DNA of 8,912 nt from JBMNRY01 sp050944915. GTDB lineage: Bacteria; Bacillota; Limnochordia; JAAZLZ01. Under the pieces are notes generated by a model. The model made no database searches and was not told the DNA's origin. It saw nothing but the letters and a program-made list of their open reading frames with translations. Both the position numbers and the translations under genes were made by a program. The DNA lies in contig JBMNRY010000081.1 of NCBI GenBank assembly GCA_050944915.1, positions 1-8,912 on the forward strand, read 5' to 3'. Shown here piece after piece: positions 1 to 6,069 of this stretch (position 1 is its first letter; every line of letters starts with the position of its first letter).

Positions 1-1262
1 AGCCGCGTCCCCTCTCCCCGTTCCATGCCTTCTACTAAGGCTAAGATATCCCAATAGGTTCCCAAACAACCGGCACCCCAACAGCGGGACGATGAACTAC
101 AGCGGCGGCAAACCTTTTCACTGATTTTTTCTAAGAGATAGTCAATATGGTTTTGTTCTTGCTGGGGTACTCCCTGGAGGAACTTTTCCGCTAATTCGGT
201 GAACATATGGGATAAGTCGGCCAACCGCTGGTTTAAGGCTTGTTGCAGCCGCTCCTCTTGGCGAGTTTGCCGTTCTAATTGTTGCCTGGTCCCAGGGATC
301 AGCTGGGAGGCCCTATCGAGCAAACCTGTAGGCAAGAGGGCTAAGCAAAAGATGGCCATACCTCCATGGCGAAGACTAGAAAAGAATAGATATTCATCGA
401 GGATCTGGGCCGAAAGGATGAAGACGCCGATGACAAAACCTAAGGAAACACCGGGTTTGCCGCCTTTAGCTCCCAAGCCGGCTAAGAGGCCACCCAGGGC
501 GAGGAGTCCTAAGAGATGGGGCCCCCCTAATCCGGAAATGACCAAGACTGTCCCCACCAGCACACCGACGGCGGCACCGATCATGCCATCGCCGACGTAG
601 GCAGCCACCAATACTGCTAGCAAACCTCCGATATAGGACAAGCTAAAAGGACCGATGGTTAATCCCTGCAATCCCGCGACCAGGCCGGCGACGAGCATGG
701 TCGTGGCTCCGATTTGCTGGGTCGATAAATACTGGATCCCCTGAGTCTTACCTAAACCGGCCGCCGGCTTCAAAACCACAAAGAGTAGGCCCGCCAAGAG
801 GGCCTCGAGCCCGAGGGCGGAGGGATTGGAAGACCAGCCGACGACCACTGGTATACCCCTCAGGAGGGCTACGACTCCCAGGACCTTGAGAAAGCTCAGG
901 GGCCGCTGCCCCTTGGCCAAGAAAAGCAGGGTGATGAACATGGCCAGGTGGATAAGAAGCTCGCCGGGGAGTTTAAGGGTGAGCAGTCCGACCAGCATTC
1001 CCCCGGCTAAAGCTAGGGCCCGCCGTTTTTGGTCGGTAGCCAATAAGGCGGCATAAAAGGCGATCCCGAAGGGAAATAAGCTGCCGAAAAACTGGCAGCG
1101 GCCTAAAAGGAGTCCTAATATTTGGCTGAATAGTAAATCGCGCCGGAGGGATAAGGCTAGGGTTCTCCCCACTCCCCACCGTCGCCATTCTATCCGGGGG
1201 CGTCGGGAACCGGTCGGTAACGAAAGCACCCGATAGGTAGAGACTTCTACTCGTTCACCCAT
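1..1262 (-). CDS. spoIIE: Stage II sporulation protein E, N-terminal membrane half (3' end beyond the window)
   Basis: SpoIIE is the membrane-bound PP2C-type phosphatase that dephosphorylates SpoIIAA and so releases sigma-F in the forespore; it also localises to the polar septum with FtsZ. Here 420 codons are visible, open to the left edge with no stop. Residues 1-40 are Arg-rich and cytosolic. Residues about 43-315 form many hydrophobic segments, matching the multi-pass membrane domain. From about 325 the sequence turns into a charged, Gln/Glu-rich linker that is probably coiled coil. A cysteine cluster follows (C385, C388, C394, C399, with VCRRC and CW), typical of the SpoIIE central region. 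The C-terminal phosphatase domain should lie outside the window; the B. subtilis protein is about 827 residues. The ATG at 1262 is preceded by a purine-rich ribosome site (AAAGGAAGGA, about 1269-1278). It is divergent from speE, and a Spo0A box lies 78 bp upstream, fitting Spo0A-controlled expression. The family call rests on the topology and cysteine motif. Confidence 0.93.
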   Translation of the reverse strand, partial: MGERVEVSTYRVLSLPTGSRRPRIEWRRWGVGRTLALSLRRDLLFSQILGLLLGRCQFFGSLFPFGIAFYAALLATDQKRRALALAGGMLVGLLTLKLPGELLIHLAMFITLLFLAKGQRPLSFLKVLGVVALLRGIPVVVGWSSNPSALGLEALLAGLLFVVLKPAAGLGKTQGIQYLSTQQIGATTMLVAGLVAGLQGLTIGPFSLSYIGGLLAVLVAAYVGDGMIGAAVGVLVGTVLVISGLGGPHLLGLLALGGLLAGLGAKGGKPGVSLGFVIGVFILSAQILDEYLFFSSLRHGGMAIFCLALLPTGLLDRASQLIPGTRQQLERQTRQEERLQQALNQRLADLSHMFTELAEKFLQGVPQQEQNHIDYLLEKISEKVCRRCSSSSRCWGAGCLGTYWDILALVEGMERGEGTR

Positions 1263-1471
1263 ATCGATCCTTCCTTTCTGGCTTCATACCCCTTGATAAA
1301 GGGCAAGTACAACGTTAGCACACGGGGAACAAGCTTGTCTGTCGAAGTTTCTACACTATTTTCCGAATCTTTTTTATCTACTGCTAAAGCAAGATAGGTA
1401 GCGGTCGTAGCTTTCCCAGGAGGATCTTCCCCCGGGACAGCCAACAGATAAGGTGAAGGGGAGGTGGATAA
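1263..1471. promoter_or_regulatory. Divergent control region between spoIIE and speE
   Basis: This 209-bp spacer has no convincing gene and must hold the promoters for both flanking genes. It contains a full Spo0A box (1340-1346) and a poorer copy, TTCCGAA (1361-1367), starting 21 bp away, which is two helical turns. Towards speE, TTGTCT (1335-1340) and TATTTT (1357-1362) with a 16-bp spacer could be a weak sigma-A promoter. Towards spoIIE, no good -10 is evident; TGTACT on the minus strand near 1307-1312 is one weak candidate. A small hairpin, CCCTT-GATA-AAGGG, lies at about 1291-1304, in the expected spoIIE leader. The promoter assignments are inferences; the box sequences are seen directly. 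Confidence 0.5.
1340..1346 (-). promoter_or_regulatory. Spo0A box (0A-box)
   Basis: The sequence TTCGACA read on the spoIIE strand (TGTCGAA on the other strand) is a perfect match to the Spo0A-binding consensus. In B. subtilis, spoIIE is transcribed by sigma-A RNA polymerase activated by phosphorylated Spo0A bound at such boxes. The site lies 78 bp upstream of the spoIIE start codon, a reasonable distance for a box at or near the -35 region with a leader of some 35-45 nt. A 7-bp motif can occur by chance, so the support comes from its position upstream of spoIIE. Confidence 0.65.
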
Positions 1472-2314
1472 GTGGTGGAGTTGTGGTTCCACGAAAAAGA
1501 AACTAATGAGTTGTATATCGCCCATCGGATCAGCCGCCAGTTGTTCCATGGGCAATCGCCATATCAGCAGGTCAGCATTCTAGAAGGAAAAGAGTTCGGG
1601 CGGATGCTGGTTTTAGACGGGATCATCCAAACAACCTTACGGGATGAATATATTTACCATGAAATGCTGGCCCACGTGGCTTTATTCACCCACCGCCGAC
1701 CGGAAAAGGTCCTGGTCATCGGCGGCGGTGATGGTGGAACGGTCCGGGAGGTCCTCAAACATCCGTCGGTGGAGCAAATCCATCTGGTAGAAATCGATGA
1801 GATGGTCATCGACGCCTGTCGTCAGCATTTACCGGAGCTGGCTTCATCCTTTGACGACCCCCGGGTGAGCATCCATTGTACCGATGGTTTGAAATTTGTC
1901 CAGGATAGGGAAGGTTATTACGATGTAATCATCGTCGATTCTTCCGACCCCTTGGGTCCCGCGGAAGGGTTATTCGCTTACCCATTTTATAAAGACTGCC
2001 ACCGGGCCCTAAAGGATGACGGCGTTTTTGTGGCCCAAACGGAATCGCCCTTCTTCACTCCTGAGCTAGTGGGAAGGATCTTCGGTAGCTTGGCCGCTTT
2101 ATATCGCCATACCTACCTGTTTCTAGCCAGTGTGCCGACCTACTCCGTAGCGCCTTGGAGTTTCACCATCGGCTCGAAAGCAGCCCATCCCCTGGAGCCC
2201 CGGGGATGTCCGCCGGAGGATTGGCAACTTCGATACTATACAGAGGAGATCCACCGGGCTGCCTTCGCCCTACCGGCCGAGGTAAAAAAGGTATTAACGA
2301 TTGAAGACAAATAG
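1472..2314 (+). CDS. speE: Spermidine synthase (polyamine aminopropyltransferase)
   Basis: SpeE transfers the aminopropyl group of decarboxylated S-adenosylmethionine to putrescine, giving spermidine and methylthioadenosine in the cytoplasm. The 280-residue protein has the family's usual length. An N-terminal beta domain (about 1-60) precedes a Rossmann-type methyltransferase-like fold. The segment DEYIYHE (58-64) is the conserved substrate-binding region. GGGDGG (84-89) is the nucleotide loop, with the acidic E107 in VEID. DSSDPLGPAEGLF (156-168) carries the catalytic aspartates, and YPFY (170-173) follows. I chose the GTG at 1472 because GGAGG (1460-1464) lies 7 nt upstream; the next codon is also GTG and cannot be fully excluded. 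In many Bacillota, speE is followed by speB (agmatinase); here it is followed by a UPF0756 gene instead, and no other polyamine gene is in view. Confidence 0.95.
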   Translation: MVELWFHEKETNELYIAHRISRQLFHGQSPYQQVSILEGKEFGRMLVLDGIIQTTLRDEYIYHEMLAHVALFTHRRPEKVLVIGGGDGGTVREVLKHPSVEQIHLVEIDEMVIDACRQHLPELASSFDDPRVSIHCTDGLKFVQDREGYYDVIIVDSSDPLGPAEGLFAYPFYKDCHRALKDDGVFVAQTESPFFTPELVGRIFGSLAALYRHTYLFLASVPTYSVAPWSFTIGSKAAHPLEPRGCPPEDWQLRYYTEEIHRAAFALPAEVKKVLTIEDK

Positions 2315-2344
2315 TTGTTCCTTGAGGAGGAAGGGGAATCAGGG

Positions 2345-2380
2345 ATGGGTAAGATCGTGGTGGATTATCGACTGAGGTGA
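2345..2380 (+). other. Possible 11-codon leader ORF before the UPF0756 gene
   Basis: A short frame, ATG GGT AAG ... CTG AGG TGA, encodes MGKIVVDYRLR. It follows a purine-rich stretch (GAGGAGGAAGGGG, 2324-2336), and its stop codon lies within the ribosome site (GAGGTGA, 2374-2380) of the next gene. This layout would permit translational coupling. The best Shine-Dalgarno core is rather far from the ATG (14 nt), and the peptide has no recognisable identity, so chance remains likely. Confidence 0.2.
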
Positions 2381-2384
2381 TTAC

Positions 2385-2831
2385 ATGTCCGAAACCACTA
2401 TTATCTTGGCTTTTTTGTTCATCGTCAGCGTCATTGGCGGTAACAACTTGGTCGCTACCGCCTGTGCCCTGCTCCTCTTCCTCCATATCTTCCAATTGGA
2501 CCCCATCATTGCTTTCCTCGACAAACATAGTCTGTTCCTAGGCATTGCTTTTATGCTCCTAGGAGTCTTTTTGCCCATCGGCACGGGCCAAGTGACCGTA
2601 GCGACCATCATCAACTGTTTGCGCACTCGTGGCGGTCTCGTCGCCATCATCGTCGGCATTTGTTCAGCCATCTTAGCCGCCAGGGGGGTCGACTATTTAA
2701 AGGTAGAACCGGAGATCCTGGTCGGCCTCATCGTCGGTTCCGTCATCGGTGTATCCTTCCTGGGCGGGATCCCCAATGGGCCCCTGATGTCCGCAGGGAT
2801 TGTCGCCGTCATCCTTGGTTTTTTCCGCTAA
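2385..2831 (+). CDS. UPF0756 (DUF441) family membrane protein
   Basis: This 148-residue integral membrane protein resembles the E. coli YeaL / Bacillus YtwI family in length and layout. The molecular function of the family is not known. Hydrophobic segments lie at about 4-36 (probably two helices around IGGNN, 17-21), 48-66, 84-99 and 109-147. Family-typical features are the small-residue GTG turn (66-68), AARGVDYL (98-105), GLIVGSVIGVSFLGG (114-128), and the ending IPNGPLMSAGIVAVILG (129-145). The ATG at 2385 follows GAGGTGA at 2374-2380. The gene starts 70 bp after speE on the same strand with no visible terminator between, so the two may be co-transcribed. Nothing in the sequence ties it to polyamines. 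The family call is by remembered similarity and is fairly secure. Confidence 0.87.
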   Translation: MSETTIILAFLFIVSVIGGNNLVATACALLLFLHIFQLDPIIAFLDKHSLFLGIAFMLLGVFLPIGTGQVTVATIINCLRTRGGLVAIIVGICSAILAARGVDYLKVEPEILVGLIVGSVIGVSFLGGIPNGPLMSAGIVAVILGFFR

Positions 2832-3132
2832 CCGCAACGTGCACCATTTTTTGCCAGTCCTTCCACAATTTGCCCCTCCACCAGGAAGCCATGGAAAGCC
2901 AACCTTAAGCCTGCCCCCAAAGTACCGCCACCTATCGATTTTTTGGACGAGCCTTTCCATCATGTCACCTTTCGATATTTTCCCACGGGATCTGCCGCCG
3001 CTGGAGATATTTTTTCGCGATTTTGATTTGCCCAAGATACTTATTTCTCTCTTCTCCTCAGGGGGAACTCCGTTGAAAATTGGGCGTGGCCTGCACATGG
3101 GAGGTCCATCAAGATTGACCAGAATCTACACC
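2832..3132. other. Roughly 300-bp stretch without a recognisable gene
   Basis: Between the UPF0756 stop codon and the SASP promoter I see no RNA gene, clear terminator hairpin or repeat. Open frames exist on both strands, but they overlap the neighbouring gene, lack a convincing ribosome site and have no family motif. The longest isolated one on the plus strand begins with an ATG at about 2961 and ends at 3138 (58 residues, MSPFDIF...). It has no Shine-Dalgarno sequence. The stretch is pyrimidine-rich on the plus strand. Confidence 0.4.
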
Positions 3133-3162
3133 GTATGAGCCTTCCCCTTTCGGACCAAACTA
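3133..3162 (+). promoter_or_regulatory. Sigma-G-type promoter of the SASP gene
   Basis: GTATG (3133-3137) matches the sigma-G -35 pattern G-N-A-T-R. After an 18-nt spacer, CAAACTA (3156-3162) differs in one position from the -10 pattern CATnnTA. Transcription would start near 3169 and give a leader of about 25 nt, close to what is usual for ssp genes. In Bacillus, alpha/beta SASP genes are transcribed in the forespore by sigma-G, so position and sequence agree. The assignment is by eye. Confidence 0.55.
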
Positions 3163-3193
3163 GGGTTGCACGACAATCAAGGAGGTGACAAGA

Positions 3194-3547
3194 ATGGCTC
3201 TAGGTTCAAAATCGAATCGTACCTTAATTCCGCAAGCCGCTGCAGCCCTGGAACAGTTCAAATATGAAGTTGCTAATGAACTGGGAATCAATCAGTCCTG
3301 GAAAACTGGTTACTGGGGTGACGTTCCCGCCCGCGAATGTGGCGCGGTAGGGGGACATATGGTACGGCGCATGATTGCCGCCGCTGAACAATCCCTCATC
3401 CAACAGGCAACCAGCAACGTACAAGCCGGTTTTCGGCAAAGCATTGGTATCGGAGGTAGTGGTGCCTCTTTCCCGTTAGAGCCTGATGCCCAACAGGGTA
3501 CTTCTTCCGCTCATAACCCCAACGAATTGAAAGGTGGCACCTATTAG
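3194..3547 (+). CDS. Alpha/beta-type small acid-soluble spore protein with C-terminal extension
   Basis: Alpha/beta-type SASPs saturate the DNA of dormant spores, push it towards an A-like form and protect it from UV, heat and oxidants; the protease GPR degrades them at germination. The 117-residue protein has both family signatures. KYEVANELGI (23-32) is the first motif and contains the expected GPR site near E25-V26. RECGAVGGHMVRRMI (47-61) is the second, with the GxVGG turn and the basic helix. Between them lies SWKTGYWGD (35-43), not the short loop of Bacillus proteins. The core ends near 72. Residues 73-117 are a Gln/Gly/Ser/Asn-rich tail not present in the roughly 70-residue Bacillus proteins. 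The ATG at 3194 follows AAGGAGGTGA with 8 nt spacing; the in-frame GTG at 3185 is part of that ribosome site and is not the start. The gene is monocistronic, with a sigma-G-like promoter and a terminator 4 nt after the stop. Confidence 0.92.
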   Translation: MALGSKSNRTLIPQAAAALEQFKYEVANELGINQSWKTGYWGDVPARECGAVGGHMVRRMIAAAEQSLIQQATSNVQAGFRQSIGIGGSGASFPLEPDAQQGTSSAHNPNELKGGTY

Positions 3548-3551
3548 AACT

Positions 3552-3580
3552 AAGAGGGGCTTTTAGGCCCCTCTTTTAAT
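3552..3580 (+). terminator. Rho-independent terminator of the SASP gene
   Basis: A perfect 9-bp stem, AAGAGGGGC (3552-3560) with GCCCCTCTT (3567-3575), closes a 6-nt loop (TTTTAG) and runs into TTTAAT. Counting the two Ts at the end of the stem, the U-run is five long. It starts 4 nt after the SASP stop codon. The opposite strand has a much poorer U-tract, so it should work mainly for the SASP transcript. The stem also encodes the last codons of the convergent HAD gene. Confidence 0.88.
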
Positions 3581-4243
3581 TAGGTGATAGACATCTTCCA
3601 TGGTCCCCCAGTGGTCGGCCTGGGGGTCTTCACAATCTAAAAGGAAGGTCGCCATACCCGCCCCTTTGGCTCCCAGATCTAATCGGGGATCGTTGCCGAT
3701 CATCAAACAATCCTGGGGCCGACAATCGATCAACTGGGCCGTCTGGTGAAAGTATTCCCGCCGGGGTTTACAGAAATGCATGATCTCTCCACTGGTGATT
3801 AAATCATAGGGATAATCTTCTAGCCCCGCCCAAGCTAAACGGGCTTCGATGGCGCTGATGGGAAAGATGGGGTTGGTGGCCACTACTACTTTATAACCTC
3901 GCGCAAAGGCAGCCTCCACCGCTTCCCGGGCGTATCGACGAGGAAGGGCCTGGGCACCTAAGCGGGGAAACTCCCGACGGTAAAAATCCTCAAAAATTTC
4001 CATCCCCTGGGGGGATAGGCCCACTTTGGGGAAAAAGTCTTGGCTGAAAATCTCTAAAACCGTCCGGGTGCCATCGGCTACTTCCATGGCCACTTGGGTG
4101 GAAGCCAACAGTTGATGGCGGAACTCTTCCCCGGTCACCCATGGGGCAAAATGGCGGGTTAACTCCTGCAGATATGCAGGCATGATTTCATCGAAATCGG
4201 TTTCCAAAAGGGTTCCATCCAAATCAAAGAGGACAGCTTTAAT
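3563..4243 (-). CDS. HAD-superfamily hydrolase, probably starting at AUU
   Basis: HAD phosphatases remove phosphate from small metabolites through an aspartyl-phosphate intermediate. Read from an ATT at 4243, the 226-residue protein begins MKAVLFDLDGTLL, with nucleophile D7 and acid/base D9. Motif II is VVVATNP (Thr at about 123), the motif III lysine is CKPRREY (about K159), and motif IV is MIGNDPRLD (about D185 and D189). An alpha-helical cap lies between residues 15 and 95, as in subfamily I. No ATG, GTG or TTG occurs in frame between the ribosome site (AGGAGG, about 4251-4256) and motif I. The first TTG, at 4222, would delete the nucleophile. The ATT lies 7 nt after GGAGG, ideal spacing. 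The upstream epimerase stop overlaps the ribosome site, so translation is probably coupled. The substrate is unknown. The stop codon lies in the loop of the SASP terminator. Confidence 0.85.
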   Translation of the reverse strand: MKAVLFDLDGTLLETDFDEIMPAYLQELTRHFAPWVTGEEFRHQLLASTQVAMEVADGTRTVLEIFSQDFFPKVGLSPQGMEIFEDFYRREFPRLGAQALPRRYAREAVEAAFARGYKVVVATNPIFPISAIEARLAWAGLEDYPYDLITSGEIMHFCKPRREYFHQTAQLIDCRPQDCLMIGNDPRLDLGAKGAGMATFLLDCEDPQADHWGTMEDVYHLIKRGA

Positions 4244-4256
4244 GGGGACACCTCCT
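4241..4256 (-). promoter_or_regulatory. Ribosome binding site deciding an AUU start
   Basis: On the minus strand, TAGGAGG is followed by TGTCCCC and then ATT AAA GCT. The first three bases are the stop codon of the epimerase gene. The GGAGG core is 7 nt from the ATT, and no conventional start codon lies within useful distance in the HAD frame. AUU is a rare but documented bacterial start, as in E. coli infC and pcnB, where IF3 discriminates against it. Confidence 0.6.
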
Positions 4257-5079
4257 AGGTAGCTAAGGAACGGAGCAATTCTTCGATATGTTCCCGACCT
4301 CGCCGGGCTCCCTGCTGGGGATCAGGCAAGGGCAGCGACTCTAGGGCCAAATGGTTCTTGTAGCCGATTTCCCTCAAGGCGGTCAACAGGGGGAGAAATT
4401 CGATATGCCCATAACCCGGCGGCCAGCGGTTGCTATCGGCCAAATGGAAATGGATGAGATGGTCACGACAATCCCTAATGGTCTGGGCCAAATGGATTTC
4501 TTCGATATTCATATGAAAGGTATCTAAATGCAAACCGACATTGGGCCGATTCAACCCTTCGATGAATTCCACCACTTCCAAACCTCGGTTCAAGAAATTA
4601 GTTTCATACCTGTTGATCGCTTCCACGGTCAACTGCACCCCTAAGGCCCCGGCATAATCGGCACACTCTCTTAGGCAGTCCTCCGCCCGAGTTTTGGCTA
4701 ATAGATCTCCATGGGAATCGCCGGGCAGGGGGCCTTTGATGGTGCCGATGATTACAATCCCGCCCAGCTGGGCCGCGAAATCGCAATGATCTTTAATCCG
4801 CTGTATCGCCCGCCTCCTGATTTCCCCATCGGCCGAAGCAAAGGAAAGCCGCTCATCGACCCAAGCCTGGCCGGTGCCGATGGTCGATACAGCCAGCTTT
4901 GTTTTTTCCAAGGCCCCCAAGATCTTCCCTTGATCGACGGCCTTGGGATCCCGAATATGTAGCTCGACAGCGGAAAAGCCCAACTCTTTAGCTTCGTAAA
5001 TCTTTTCAGCGTAATCCCCTTGGAGCATAATCGGTGCAAACTTGGATCCGGGAGCAGAAATAGACACACTAAGTTTCAT
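4255..5079 (-). CDS. Xylose isomerase-like TIM-barrel protein, probable sugar (5-keto-L-gluconate-type) epimerase
   Basis: This 274-residue protein belongs to the AP-endonuclease-2/sugar phosphate isomerase-epimerase superfamily and looks very like Thermotoga 5-keto-L-gluconate epimerase (IolO). Shared stretches are STIGTGQAW (65-73), EIRRRAIQRI (86-95), VEAINRYETNFLN (152-164), DTFHMNIEE (186-194), HFHLADSNRWPPGYGH (210-225) and ALESLPLP (245-252). The expected metal ligands are present: E153, D186, H212 and E247. Such enzymes use a divalent metal to epimerise keto-sugars or keto-acids through an enediolate. The exact substrate cannot be read from sequence; D-tagatose/psicose 3-epimerase-like activity is the main alternative. 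The ATG at 5079 follows GGGAAGGAAAATT. The gene starts 85 bp after nfo on the same strand, and its stop overlaps the ribosome site of the HAD gene. No inositol or uronate pathway gene is nearby. Confidence 0.82.
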   Translation of the reverse strand: MKLSVSISAPGSKFAPIMLQGDYAEKIYEAKELGFSAVELHIRDPKAVDQGKILGALEKTKLAVSTIGTGQAWVDERLSFASADGEIRRRAIQRIKDHCDFAAQLGGIVIIGTIKGPLPGDSHGDLLAKTRAEDCLRECADYAGALGVQLTVEAINRYETNFLNRGLEVVEFIEGLNRPNVGLHLDTFHMNIEEIHLAQTIRDCRDHLIHFHLADSNRWPPGYGHIEFLPLLTALREIGYKNHLALESLPLPDPQQGARRGREHIEELLRSLAT

Positions 5080-5164
5080 AATTTTCCTTCCCTTCTACAC
5101 AAGTTCACCAATATTTTCTCGCCGCTTACTTCTTTGTCCTTCCCCAAGGTCCGGTGAGCTTAGT

Positions 5165-6007
5165 TCATGTACTACGGTACAATCCCTTGGCCCTGCGGAT
5201 TTCCTCAGCATACAGGGTATAATCATCAACAGGGGTTTCCACAAGGAAGGGCAGATGACGCAGCTGGGGGTGGTTGATGATCCCTTCGATTCCCTCCAAA
5301 CCGACATAGCCTTCTCCTAACAATGCATGGCGATCCTTGTGGGAGCCGGGAGGAAATTTTGAATCATTAAGATGAAAAACGTAAACCCGTTCTAAACCGA
5401 CGGTCTTTGCCAAATCCTCCACCAGTTTATCGACCCCGCCGGAGGCTTGGAAATCATAGCCGGCCGCAGTCAAATGGCAGCTATCTAAACATACTCCCAG
5501 ATTTGGAGGCCAGGCCAGCCGCTCCCCAATCCAGGCCAAATGTTCTAGACTGCCCACTTCACTACCTTGACCGGCCATAGCTTCCAGCAACAGGCGGGTA
5601 GAGCCGGAAAATCCAGAAAAGATCTCCGCCAAGCCTTCGACGATCTGGACTAAGGCCTTTTCTTCCCCCTGACCGGCGTGGCTTCCGGGATGGACAACCA
5701 GGTATTCTGCGCCGAATTTACTACAGCGTTCTAGATCTTCACTGATCACCTGCCGGGCAAAGGCTGCGGTCGGTTTTTTGGGGCTGGCCAAATTCACCGT
5801 ATAGGGCAAATGGCCGACGATGGGGAAAATGTCGGCTTCTTTGCGTTTGCTCTCCCAGAGTTCAATTTCTTGGGCGGGGATTTGCCGGGCGGCACCTCCC
5901 CGGGGATTTCTGGTGAAAAATTGAAAGGTATTGGCGCCGATGGAAACGGCCATCTCCGCGGCTTTATCTAAACCTTTTGCGATAGATAGGTGGGCTCCAA
6001 TGCGCAT
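5165..6007 (-). CDS. nfo: Endonuclease IV (deoxyribonuclease IV, AP endonuclease)
   Basis: Nfo cleaves DNA 5' to abasic sites and removes blocked 3' ends in base excision repair. The 280-residue protein has the family's length and all nine metal ligands of the trinuclear zinc site: H66 (VGHLPY), H106 (VVHPGSH), E142 (LEAMAGQG), D175 and H178 (CLDSCH), H212 (FHLNDS), D225 and H227 (KDRH), and E257 (VETP). The N-terminus MRIGAHLS is the conserved first strand, so I take the ATG at 6007. It is preceded by AAAGGAAGTGG, and the frame's upstream extension overlaps the kinase gene. The gene starts 62 bp after the kinase stop and is probably in the same transcript. In B. subtilis, Nfo is made in the forespore and helps repair spore DNA; a SASP gene lies about 1.6 kb away here, but on the other strand. 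I see no sigma-G promoter directly in front of nfo. Confidence 0.95.
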   Translation of the reverse strand: MRIGAHLSIAKGLDKAAEMAVSIGANTFQFFTRNPRGGAARQIPAQEIELWESKRKEADIFPIVGHLPYTVNLASPKKPTAAFARQVISEDLERCSKFGAEYLVVHPGSHAGQGEEKALVQIVEGLAEIFSGFSGSTRLLLEAMAGQGSEVGSLEHLAWIGERLAWPPNLGVCLDSCHLTAAGYDFQASGGVDKLVEDLAKTVGLERVYVFHLNDSKFPPGSHKDRHALLGEGYVGLEGIEGIINHPQLRHLPFLVETPVDDYTLYAEEIRRAKGLYRST

Positions 6008-6069
6008 TAATCCACTTCCTTTTTTCTGTTTCCCCCATTTTACCAGTTTGACCGGGGATGTAAAGACAC

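Noticed and set aside
199..1056. Plus-strand open frames (199-600 and 826-1056) opposite spoIIE
   Set aside because: They are antisense to a well-supported membrane protein frame and have Arg/Pro-rich, low-complexity composition with no family motif.
1247..1555. Minus-strand frame overlapping the speE start and the spoIIE start
   Set aside because: It begins inside speE, runs through the divergent regulatory region and ends past the spoIIE start in another frame; no motif and no ribosome site.
2697..3138. Opposing frames 2697-3098 (minus) and 2800-3138 (plus)
   Set aside because: Both overlap the end of the UPF0756 gene, neither has a Shine-Dalgarno sequence at its start, and neither shows a known domain. 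An internal minus-strand ATG near 2961 has a modest AAAGGTG, but the product is antisense to a real gene.
3563..4222. HAD gene starting at the TTG at 4222
   Set aside because: This would start inside the DxDGT motif, delete the nucleophilic aspartate and the first beta strand, and has no ribosome site at the right distance.
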